From Takakia lepidozioides (Eukaryota > Streptophyta > Takakiopsida > Takakiales > Takakiaceae), in NCBI GenBank assembly GCA_030704615.1, contig CM060731.1:49786001-49850000 (forward strand): DNA of 64,000 nucleotides. The letters run 5' to 3'. The notes beneath the pieces were generated by a model. The model was not told where the DNA came from. It worked only from the letters and a program-made list of their open reading frames with translations, and searched no databases. Positions within the stretch are counted from its first letter, which is position 1. Every line of letters begins with the position of its first letter. Below are positions 1-9,900 of the stretch, one piece after another. The position numbers and the translations under genes were made by a program.

Positions 1-272
1 TCTGAACCTTTTTTCTTGGAAGAGCCTCCCTCTCCTCTGGCCTTCAGACATGCAGCTCCCTCACTCTTGGAGCCAGCTCCGATTTCGGGCTTAGAATCCA
101 CAATGCTCATTTTGCAGTACTTCCACCCTTCCTCATCAGTTCCCACCCCTGACCACATAAACATAATGTACTCATAAGACGTAGCCTTGTGGCCATAGAC
201 CCTGTGCCCAGTTTGGGCTGAACAAGAGGGAACAGACACTACGTCTATGAGGGTCTCACACTCCAGTAGCGG
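1..272 (-). other. Unassigned coding-like segment, runs off the left edge
   Basis: On the minus strand a frame stays open from about 272 down to the window edge (about 90 codons). It contains the stretches VYGHKATSYEYIMFMWSG and EEGWKYCKMSIVDSKPEI and ends in a Ser/Gly/Lys-rich tail. A related segment lies at 52,530-52,690 on the same strand: both read roughly E-x-L-x-x-VV-x-VPS, then GHKA. Protein-level similarity between two dispersed copies suggests a once-coding family, either a host gene family or a transposon. I do not recognise the family. A good donor-like site (AAG|GTAAGT, minus strand) sits just upstream at about 280. No start codon is visible, so this is at best a partial exon. Confidence 0.25.
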
Positions 273-479
273 GACTTACCTTGATATAAACAATTAACTC
301 AGGCTCTCCAGATTTCCTCTAGAAAGCTCTTCACACAAACATCAATCTGCTGCGAGCTCCCCAGCAATTAGACTCCAGCAGGACCAAGGCTTTATGTTCA
401 GCCTCAAGATGTTGAAATTTGGTGAACAGAGGTGTAGGGACTATGTACCTGAAGAGGGTCACTCTCTGATCAGAATACC

Positions 480-1095
480 CCGGACATTGTAACCGAAAAT
501 GGATATCCAGCCTCCCTTAAATGCAAAGACAATCTCCTCAGCTCAGCATGTATTTTCTCGATTTGTGGATGTCATTTGTCATCTACACAGAACACATGCA
601 CCTGGTTCTCCACCTCAATGCAGCTGTGCCCTGCTCATTTCTCACACCTGCATCCTCCATCATCTTTCTTACCTTTGCTTGATCATCCCACCTCCCAGCA
701 GCAGTGCACATATTGCATAGGAGCACATAAGATCCAGCATCTTCTAGATTGCACTTGAGAAGGCATTTTGCAGCATGTTCTGCTCAATCCATATCGTCAT
801 GAAGTCTGCATGTAGCAAGCAATGCCCCCAACACAACAGCACCTGGTTCAAATGGCATTTTCTCGATGAAGACCTCTGCCTTATCCAATTGCCCTGCACT
901 GCCAAGAATATCCACCATGCAGCCAAAATGCTCAACAGTAGGGGTGACTCCATGATCCCGACTCTTGGAATCAAAGTGGTGACAGCCTTCATCCACCAAG
1001 CCCATATGGGTACATGCAGAGAGAACACATACAAGGTGATACCATTTGGCTTGAAACCTTCCTGTTGCATTTGTTCAAATAGTTGGAGGGCATTC
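480..1095 (-). pseudogene. PPR-DYW pseudogene fragment (last PPR, E/E+ region)
   Basis: Read on the minus strand, this matches the C-terminal third of the intact PPR gene at 3.8-6.3 kb. It has GLVDEGCHHFDSKSRDHG and EHFGCMVDILGSAGQLDKAE, then a decayed E domain with AGRWDDQAKVRKMMEDAGV, then HPQIEKIHAELRRLS. The reading jumps between frames at about 1,005, 785 and 600 and contains stops, and no DYW deaminase follows. It is a broken copy in opposite orientation to the intact gene, about 2.7 kb away. Family assignment is firm from motif order; whether it came from the neighbouring gene or another paralog is not resolved. Confidence 0.8.
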
Positions 1096-1605
1096 TAGCT
1101 CTGAAATTACAAACTTTCGTGGTGAATTCTTCAAATCATGCAGAAATCTCGGCGTAAACTGGATTTCCATTGCAGTTGACTTCAACTCAAACCCTACAAT
1201 AAATAGTTGTGCTGATATTTTTTTGATAATTCGATACTTGTCCAAGGTAATCATGTTCGGCATGACATGGCTGATCAGTTGGCTCGTGAACTTTCACATT
1301 CTCTGGAAGTGTCAGCAGCTACCACCAAGCAAGCTAACTGGAGGGGTTATGTTGTCGGAATCAAGCCACTAATTCTGGCAAGAGGGAATATAAGCAGTGT
1401 CAAGATACTGCCAGTAATTTGCCAGAGTTGGCATCTTTCAGGAAGATATATAGTACTTCTGAGCTGGAGGCTGGTCAGATACTAAACATGTGGGCAAGGA
1501 CACTTCATCACAGGGTGAAGTTCTTGAGACTACGAAGGTTGGCCATAGTGATTCAGCATTATTTTCGTGGATGGCAAGTGCTCAAGTCCTATGCCCTCAT
1601 GAGGG

Positions 1606-1743
1606 GATGATACAGGAAGGGACAAAACCCAACGAGGTCACCTTAGTGTAAATTCTTAAAGCTTGTGCCATCCTGCCAGCCCTGGTGAAGGGCAAATAGG
1701 TCCATTATGAGATCATGAAATCTGGAATTGTGCCAGATGTCAG
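1606..1743 (+). pseudogene. PPR pseudogene fragment (one motif pair)
   Basis: The + strand reads MIQEGTKPNEVTLV, stop, ILKACAILPALVKGK, stop, VHYEIMKSGIVPDV. This corresponds to a P/L motif pair of the intact gene (for example the block around 4,800-4,930). Two in-frame stops and loss of flanking motifs show it is dead. It has the opposite orientation to the fragment at 480-1,095, so the two are not simply one pseudogene. Confidence 0.7.
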
Positions 1744-1749
1744 AAGAAA

Positions 1750-3791
1750 ACATTTGCATCATTTCATGCAGACCATGGTGATGCTGACAGTTCAAATATG
1801 ATTGGAGCAGCAAAACGTTAGTTACAAAAAATCTTCCGAAATCCTTACTGCAGAGAACATTTTCCACGGAGCAATAGGCACGAAGAATTTGTCAACTTCC
1901 AATGTGGAAGAATTGCTTGTCTAAGAGTTTCACTCGAGTCTTTGAAAGTCGCCGTCTCTGCGAGGTTCCGACACACAACAATGACGACGATGATGTGGCG
2001 AAGATGACGTGGCTACGATGATGTGGCGACGATGACGTGTCTAACTTACTTGCCTTGAATATGGAAGCCGTTGAAGCACAAACCTGAAAACTAGAAAGAA
2101 TGCAGGTGCTTCGATTTTGTGTTTGGACTATTTTTGACACACAAAAATGCCGATGATGAGGTGGCTGACGATGACGACGATGACGTGGTGATGATGATGT
2201 GGCGATAATGACGTGGCACTATGGCACCCTATTCCTGCAAGTGGCAAGTACTAACTTACTTGCCTTGAATATGGAAGCCGTTGAAGCACAACCCGAAAAC
2301 TAGAAAGAATGCAGGTGCTTCGTTTGCGTGTTTGGACTATTTTGGCAAAGCTCGCTTGGCAATTAGGGTTTAATTGTGTGCTGGTAGTTCAAGTTTAATG
2401 CATGTGTGTTGGTGAGGAGTTGCAACAATACGTCGCCTCTGCACGGAGGATGCTAGAGGAGGCTGATGAGAAGATAATGTGGGCCAAGCAACTAAAGGAA
2501 CACACACTAAAGGCATCCACAATCATTGAAGCTGTCGAGTAACTTCTTAATCCCTCCAAACCGGGCACAGGGTTTTACACCCGAGGTCATCGCGAAAACA
2601 GTCAAACGCGTTGTGACAATGTCCTCGACAGCATATTACAGAGGAATTTATTGTTCGCTCCGCTCCCAGTGTCTAGGTAATCTGGCAAACGGGTCCTTGT
2701 TGGCAGCAAAGACTACAACTCTGAGAACGCGAAATCAACTGACCTGAATGTCATGCGAAAAAGTACCAGAGCTTATCACAGAAAACGTCGTTTCCGTGCA
2801 GCAAAATCTTAGCATCCCCCTCTCTCAGAATTGTGGGTTCAGATGAAGTCTGGAGACCATAGCCATAGCTGACAGCCCCTCGCCCTCACAGTGGATGTCA
2901 ACTGGCAGAGGGCCTGAGAAGTAACCGCCAACTGGGTACTACACTGTGGTGGACGCAATTCGACGAGCTGCAACCAAAGAATGGCGCGCTTTCGAGAGCA
3001 ACCAACCATCTGTAAAGGTACACAGAGCTTCGTTTTCAAGATCCTGATACAGGAGAGCGTTTGCAGCGATGGATGTCAGCTGGAAAAGTCGGACCTCCTA
3101 CTTCAATTGGGTGACCGGTTTGCAATGGAGCAACTGGAGCGTCCTCTAGGGATGGCGAGACTTGGGCCATGCAATCACAACACCTTTGTGGCCTGAATCA
3201 CATCTTGCAGGGTATTGATGCAAAACCCAAGTGAGAGGGAGGAAGAGGGAAAGAGAAGGAGAGAGCACTGAGAAGTGGGGGCAGCTCCCGATTTCCAGGT
3301 GGTGGTGCTGGGAGTGGCCTGTCAAAGAAAGTGATACCTTATGGGTCTAAGGGTGCACCAATCTCGTTGTTGCCCATGGGTCACCGCCCGGTGTTATCGC
3401 ACTTACGAGGTCCTTTGGATTGAAAGATGCTTGAACTCTCCTTGGGCAAAAGCAGAGCTATCTGCCATAATACAAGATGCGGCACCATCTGGTGGTGGTT
3501 CTAATTGCAAAGTACAACATGGAGCTACGGTCAAAAAATTACGAAGGTATTGTTTTGATGATGATTTTTGGATTCACAATAAGAAATATAGAATCTTACA
3601 GTGCAGTTCTTCTCCAAGCACTGTTAGTATGTTAGCAACAAGCTGTTCTCAGTGCTCCTGGAAAGATCTTCGTCACGGTGCTTTGATATCCACTATGTGA
3701 GTTTGACTGTAAAGGATGTCCCTAAGTTTTGACTTCGTGCAGGATTGCAGGGTCCAATCAGGGACAGTTGTTTGAGTCAGTCACCTCCACC
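1750..3791. other. Intergenic stretch upstream of the PPR gene
   Basis: No gene is recognised. It holds GATGACGTGGC-type short repeats near 1,980-2,220 and a pair of direct repeats (listed separately). A decayed coding-like run at about 2,400-2,680 on the + strand (helical, charged, ending in ...NVLDSILQRNLLFAPLPVSR, with one internal stop) cannot be assigned to a family. A pyrimidine-containing tract ending GTGCAG at about 3,727-3,742 could be a 3' splice site, so the PPR gene may have an intron in its 5' untranslated region. Confidence 0.4.
2041..2345 (+). repeat. Direct repeat pair of about 95 bp
   Basis: The segment at about 2,041-2,136, starting CTAACTTACTTGCCTTGAAT, recurs at about 2,251-2,345 with a few substitutions and small indels. 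The 115 bp between them are rich in GATGACG/GATGATG words. It looks like a local tandem duplication of a roughly 210-bp unit. No coding content is seen. Confidence 0.8.
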
Positions 3792-6251
3792 ATGACTGGA
3801 GCTTTTGAACTTGTTTTAAGCGGGAGAGTCAACAAGACCTCTTCTGACACTTATGGGGATGTGAGGTCACTTTGTGAGGCAGGACAATTGAAAGAGGCGC
3901 TGCACGGCATCCCAGCAGACTCCAATACTTATGTCTGTTTGTTGCAGGAGTGCATCAAACTTAAAGACTTAGAAACGGCAAAGCAGGTGCACGCCCACAT
4001 TATTGAAAAGGGAATCAAGTTGAACACTTTTCTACTCAACACCCTTGTTAACATGTATGCCAAGTGCGGGAGCATGGTGGTTGCACGCGAAGTGTTTGAC
4101 AAAATGCTTGAACCGGACGTGTTTACTTGGACTATAATGATGGCAGGGTATACTCAACATGGGTGTGGCGGGGAGGCTTTCAAGATTTATAAGCAAATGT
4201 TGCGGGTAGGGGTGATGCCCAACAGGGTCACGTTCGTTTGCGCTCTCAAGGCGTGTGCTAGCCTAGGAGCCCTGGAGAAGGGCAAAGAGGTCCATGCTGA
4301 GATTGTTCAGGCTGGAATTGAGCCTGATATCATTTTGGAGACTGCCCTTGCCGATATGTATGCCAAATGTGGGAGCATAAAAGAGGCACGGCAAGTGTTT
4401 GACAATATGGCTCACCGAAATGTGGTCTCATGGAGTGTGATGATCACTGGGTATGCTCAGCATGGGTGTGGTAGGGAGGCCTTCAAGATCTATGAGCAAA
4501 TGATTCAGGCAGGGGTGACACCCAACAAGATCACATTCATTGCTGTCCTCAATGCATGTGCCAGCCTAGGAGCTCTGGAAAAGGGTAAAGAGGTCCATGC
4601 CGACATCATGAGAGCTGGGTTCGCATCATATGTAAATTTGGAGAATAGTCTTGTCGACATGTATGCCAAATGTGGGAGCATAGAGGATGCGCGCCAAGTG
4701 TTCGACAATATGGCCCAGCGAAATGTGGTCTCCTGGAATGCCATGATTGCAGGATATGCAAAGCATGGGTGTGGTGGGGAGGCGCTTAAGATCTATAAGC
4801 AGATGATTCAGGAAGGGGTGATGTGCAGCAAGATCACATTCATTTGTGCTCTCAATGCTTGTGCTAGTCTAGGAGCTCTGGAAAAAGGCAAAGGTGTGCA
4901 TGCTGATGTTATGAAAGCTGGAATTCCACCAGATATCATTCTGGAGACTGCTCTTGTTGACATGTACGCGAAGTGTGGGAGCGTTAAAGATGCACGCCAA
5001 GTGTTTGACAATATGGCTCAACGAAATGTGGTCTCATGGAGTGCTATGATTGCAGGATATGCCCAGCATGGGTGTGGTAGGGAAGCTTTTGAGATATATG
5101 AGCAGATGCAATGTGATGGGGTGATGCCCGACAATGTTGCAGGCATTTGTATCCTTGATGCATGTGCGAGTCTGGGAGCCCTGGAAAAGGGCAAAGAGGT
5201 CCATCTTGATATCATGAAGGCAGGAATACCACCATACATTAATTTGGAGAATACCCTTATTAACATGTATGCCAAATGTGGGAGCGTAAGGCATGCACGT
5301 CATGTGTTTGACAACATGGCTGAACGAGATGTGGTCTCATGGAATTCCATGATTGCGGCATATGGTCATCATGGGTATGGTAGCGAAGCCCTACAACTAT
5401 TTGAAGAAATGCAAGAAGTAGGCTTGAAGCCGGACAATATTACCTTTATATCTCTTCTGTGGGCATGTAGCCATGCAGGTCTAGTGGAGGAAGGCTGCCA
5501 CTACTTTGATTCCATGAGTCGAGCTTATGGCCTCACTCCTACTGGAGAACATTTTGGCTGCATAGTTGATCTTCTGGGCCGTGCAGGGCAATTGGATGAG
5601 GCTGAGAACTTCATTATCAAAATGCCAATCAATCCAGGTGCTCCAGTGTGGACAGCCTTGCTTGGTGCCTGCAGGATCCATGGTGATGTGGAGGTAGCAG
5701 AACGTGCAGCAAACAATCTTCTCGAGAGAGATCCACAGCACGCTGCAGCGTATGTGTTGCTATCAAACATCTATGCTGCAGCTGGCAGGTGGGATGATAA
5801 AGCAAAAGTGAGAAAATTGATGGAAGACAGAGGTGTCAGAAAGGAACCGGGGCGTAGCTGCATTGAGGTGGGCAACCGAGTGCATAGATTCATAGTAAAT
5901 GACACATTCCATCCACAAATTGAGGAAATCCATGTTGAGCTGAAGCGATTGTCTGAGCAGATGAAGGATGCCGGGTATGTGCCTGACACACGCTTTGTTC
6001 TACATGATCTAGAGGAGGAGCAAAAGGAATTTTCTCTTTGCTACCACAGTGAGAAGCTGGCCATTGCTTTTGGGCTTATTAGCACGCCCCCTGGGACACC
6101 TATCCGTGTCATCCAGAACCTTAGAGTTTGTGGTGACTGTCACACCGTCACCAAGTTCATCTCAAAGATTGGGCGAGCGATTATTGTAAGGGATGCGAAC
6201 CGCTTTCATCATTTCCAAGATGGGGTTTGTTCTTGTGGGGATTACTGGTGA
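3792..6251 (+). CDS. PLS-class PPR protein with E, E+ and DYW deaminase domains (organelle RNA editing factor)
   Basis: The protein has 819 residues from the ATG at 3,792 (context CCACCATGA). The frame is open a little upstream, but without an ATG. It carries consecutive P-L-S PPR motifs: the words MYAKCGS, ARQVFDNMA and NVVSWxxMIAGYxxHG recur about every 101 residues, giving at least five near-identical blocks. These are followed by E/E+ motifs (MPINPGAPVWTALLGACRIHG), a PG box (RKEPGRSCIEV) and a full DYW domain. The deaminase signature is present: HSEKLA near residue 752, CGDCH near residue 780, and C-terminal CGDYW. Such proteins bind organellar transcripts through the repeats and convert C to U through the DYW domain, in plastids or mitochondria. 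No transit peptide was verified. The target cannot be read from here. The gene appears intact and intronless within the coding region, with pseudogene relatives just upstream. Confidence 0.93.
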   Translation: MTGAFELVLSGRVNKTSSDTYGDVRSLCEAGQLKEALHGIPADSNTYVCLLQECIKLKDLETAKQVHAHIIEKGIKLNTFLLNTLVNMYAKCGSMVVAREVFDKMLEPDVFTWTIMMAGYTQHGCGGEAFKIYKQMLRVGVMPNRVTFVCALKACASLGALEKGKEVHAEIVQAGIEPDIILETALADMYAKCGSIKEARQVFDNMAHRNVVSWSVMITGYAQHGCGREAFKIYEQMIQAGVTPNKITFIAVLNACASLGALEKGKEVHADIMRAGFASYVNLENSLVDMYAKCGSIEDARQVFDNMAQRNVVSWNAMIAGYAKHGCGGEALKIYKQMIQEGVMCSKITFICALNACASLGALEKGKGVHADVMKAGIPPDIILETALVDMYAKCGSVKDARQVFDNMAQRNVVSWSAMIAGYAQHGCGREAFEIYEQMQCDGVMPDNVAGICILDACASLGALEKGKEVHLDIMKAGIPPYINLENTLINMYAKCGSVRHARHVFDNMAERDVVSWNSMIAAYGHHGYGSEALQLFEEMQEVGLKPDNITFISLLWACSHAGLVEEGCHYFDSMSRAYGLTPTGEHFGCIVDLLGRAGQLDEAENFIIKMPINPGAPVWTALLGACRIHGDVEVAERAANNLLERDPQHAAAYVLLSNIYAAAGRWDDKAKVRKLMEDRGVRKEPGRSCIEVGNRVHRFIVNDTFHPQIEEIHVELKRLSEQMKDAGYVPDTRFVLHDLEEEQKEFSLCYHSEKLAIAFGLISTPPGTPIRVIQNLRVCGDCHTVTKFISKIGRAIIVRDANRFHHFQDGVCSCGDYW

Positions 6252-6928
6252 ATGAAGGAAAGTATGTAAAGAAAGTATGTTGCTTCTCATGTGAGGGTGG
6301 CAAAACCATAGTTTATAGCACTTCTGCCTCAGTTAAAGAACTGGATAAGAGAGCATACGGACCCCAAGCTTGAGAATAAGCACACACATTGTAGATCCCA
6401 AGAAACACAGTGACAAGGCTATAGAATGTGTGCATGACAACCATCACAAGTATGTGGAGCGGAGCGGATGGAGGCCCTCCAAGGACACAAATGGAACCTT
6501 ACCCTTCATCCCAATCTGCTTCCCTACATGATCCTTCGCTCATGGTGGCAGGATGCAGTTGTCCCTTGATGACATCAATTTTGGAGTTGCAAAATGTACA
6601 CCTTTCTTCAAGTTTAGTACCTATATGATTGTGTGACTACGTGCACAGTTTGAGCGGAACAACAGTGAGAGAAAGAGATACAACAATTCCTCTCCAAGCA
6701 TAAGGGCACACAGGGGTGGAACAGAAACAGAAAAGAGAAGACAGATACAGGTTCACAAACTTCGAATGGAAATGTAGCCTTGAGAATGAGCACAGGAAAG
6801 GTGAATGGTACGCTATTGGCTTCCAATTATTCCCACTGAGCACATTACACAAACCTACTCCACAACAATATACACAATCTTAATATGCTCACTCCAGCCT
6901 ACAATCCGGAAGCATACAAGATTCCAGG
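6252..6928. other. Convergent 3' intergenic region
   Basis: About 680 bp lie between the stop of the PPR gene (+) and the stop of the GT47 gene (-). They presumably hold both 3' untranslated regions and polyadenylation sites. No coding signal or repeat is recognised. Confidence 0.5.
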
Positions 6929-9900
6929 TTATCGCCGCCACCAATCAGCAATCTTCAACCTCTGTGCTCGATGTATAGCCAACTTTACGGCTGGAATTTT
7001 TCGGTGAACTTCTTTCCATATCATATTCACAGCATCATCCCTCCTGGAGGGGTGTTGATACTCAAAGTGATGGGTTATGTCCTTTAGCCTATTCCACATC
7101 TGAAGCCAGCGCTCTCTGTCGAAACCATTTAGATAATCTAGCAAGTAGCCTGGTCTTATGGCTTCTTCAACTGAAAAGAACAATGCGAATTCCGTGTAGT
7201 TCAGTTCATCTTCAAAAGGAAGTTCAATTTTGTCACTGATGATGACAGGTACGCAATGGCTCACAATGGCATCAAAAAGGCGACAGGAAGAGGGCGTATC
7301 ACCTGCTGGGTGTAAGCAGAAGCGTGACAAACGCATACCTTCTGTAGCCTGCAATCAAGCAACCTAATGGGTTAGATGATATAACCCTTACTGTTAAATG
7401 GGCAGTGCTATAAAGCTACATGGGCATTGAAGTACATGGGCATGTTAAATGGGCATGCTTTATAGCACTGTTAAACCCTTACTGCTTCAATGGGCATTCA
7501 CCTTCAGAATTTGAAGTGCTTAGCAGTTTACCTGCATGAAGCACTGTGTCATAGAGCAAGGTTTCAGGGTTTTTAACATGCTTCTGATATTCTGTGACGT
7601 CTACGTGTCTGGGCTTCCTGTGGACAAAACAAAAAAAAACTCCTTCCTTCTTTCTTTGTCACAGTGCCCTTTCCCGAGTGTTACTGGCAGGGAAATGACA
7701 TCCAGTGGCACATCTGATTACAGTCGCCACACACAACTATACACTACATGAACAACGCCAATGACCAAGGAGGATTGGCCAACAGGCTGATGCTCAATAA
7801 CAGCAATTGTACGGGTGAAAGTTGAAAACATTGCAGAGTAGCTCAATCTGATTTGATTTCCACCTACCACATGGATAGCCTCATTTTCCCTCCAGTATAT
7901 AGAAGTGCAGATCTTGAAATCAATCTAATTGGATATTCAAGTGAGACACATCACTTTCCCCAACTTGCTTTCTTAAACATGTGTCCATCAAACAACTTCA
8001 ATGGTTTACTCATAAGCTGCCAATCATGATCATACACACCTTTAGATCCTCGGAAAAACTGGTACAGATGTAGCTCAGGTATTTAAACTTAGTGAGACGA
8101 GTAGTACCTGTGCAAGCCCTTGTTTAGTTGCTATGCCGTTCATGAAATGCACGCCTGCGTGCTGGCTTAGAATTTTTGCCAACCTCGACCTGATAATTCC
8201 ATCCTGTTTCATATCCATCCGACCATATGCCACATCAGAAGATTATAGACCTTTCCAAGGTCGTAATATACCTGTCGTAACAGCAGGGTAAAAATGCAAA
8301 TGAGCAGAGAGACACTTACATCTTTGCGTGCAATTCTTCCTTGAAAAAATAAGAGGGTTGTTCGTGACTCAAATGGATCTGACGTGTCATCATTTTCAAA
8401 CGTGGGCACAATGTGTGCATATGGGGCCACAACATCCTTTCGGAGCTGTGCTGTTGACTTGGACAATCTCCCAAAGTCAGCAACTATGAGCATGGAAGCA
8501 TTAAGCTCATCTCTGAAAAACCTGAGGACAAATGCCAGATGTAGATTTTAACATTGCAAAACCGCACGGGCCAGGGTTGAAACTAGAAGAGCAAAACCAA
8601 ATCCAAAAGGAAATTTTCTTCTCAACAAAACAGGTCAAATCAACGAACACTCACCTCTTAGAAAATTTGACTAAGGTTTAACCATTCACTTACAATTACT
8701 CTAGTTCAACATAATTAGCATATCACAAATCAAGCGGAACCTGTTGCATTTGTGAGATTGGGAGCTGGGAATCAAACGAAAGGGGGCCTAGGGAGCTAAG
8801 AAGTAGGTAAATAGATTATAAGCAACTTTACTCTCTAGATTCACTTCCCATTGCTTTAAGTATTGGGCTGCTAAGGACTTACCATGAACCTGTAACAGGC
8901 TTCCTCTATAAGAATTGGGAAGCACAACCATTTGAGTAGAAGTCATCAGAGCAAAACCTGATCTTTTCTATGAGTCATGTTGGCATGCCTCCAGACCCCA
9001 CAACAAAGCTCTCTAGGCTGTAGGGAGAGAGCGAGGGAGTGGGAGGAAATCACAGAAATAAAGACTGACTGATTGTTTGGGGGTAGAAACTGAAAAACCT
9101 GAAGGCATTGGGATGATGCAAGACCAGCACATGGTCACGACCCTGAGAAGCTTGCCACCACTTTGATGCCTTCAAAAATGTTACGATATCCACCTGGATA
9201 AAAAATAGAAAACCAAGTTTTTCATTTTCTGTTTTAAATAGAGGTGGTATTAATATCACCTGACACTTTAGAAGGACAGTGTAATAGCAAAAAGAATGCA
9301 TCAAATCTGGATGCCAGAGACCAAGACAACCTTCCTACCCAATAAGCATGGGTCGCAATTATAGTTTATACTTGGAACATTCGGAGACTCGGATGTAACC
9401 AAGGTACATGGATGACCGAAAGTGGCAATGGCTATGGTGAGCTCATTAGGAAGATCTTTAGGAACTAACAGAATGACTACATTGTGTTCTTGCTCTTCAT
9501 AGAGAACAGAAAGCTGTAAGGGCTGCAACTGCATCCCTCTCTACTCTACAAGGCTGGCCCAGTGTGCAAACCATAACTGGTTTCTCTCATTCCAAAGAGC
9601 AGCAGTCAAGTGAGAAGAGTGGAAGTGAGAGCATGGCTTCTCAGTCTTCTCCAAGCTCTAAGCTACTGAGAACAGGTATTGACTCCTGAGAACAGGAGAG
9701 CATGGCTTCTCTTGTTGACCAGAAGCATTTAGGAGTGACTTGATGCCCTTGACTTGGAGATCTATTGCTCACCTACATCTAGAGGCTGGGGAATCAGTCC
9801 ATTTCAGTTCTTTCCTCATGTATAAAGAGGATAGCAATATGTTGTACATGTAATCAGCCTAGGACTGTGGGGGTGCAAGCATGAGAGGCTTGAGGTAGAG

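Noticed and set aside
1419-1610. IQ calmodulin-binding motif (AIVIQHYFRGWQVLKSY)
   Set aside because: It lies directly before a PPR pseudogene fragment in another frame, with no other IQ repeats or motor/transcription-factor domain nearby. Most likely a chance reading of decayed PPR DNA.
3729-3791. A longer PPR protein starting upstream of 3,792
   Set aside because: The frame is open but has no ATG there, and a splice-acceptor-like CAG lies at about 3,740; the ATG at 3,792 has a good context.
4505-5303. Antisense open frames across the PPR gene
   Set aside because: They repeat with the period of the PPR blocks and are mirror images of the conserved sense codons, not genes.
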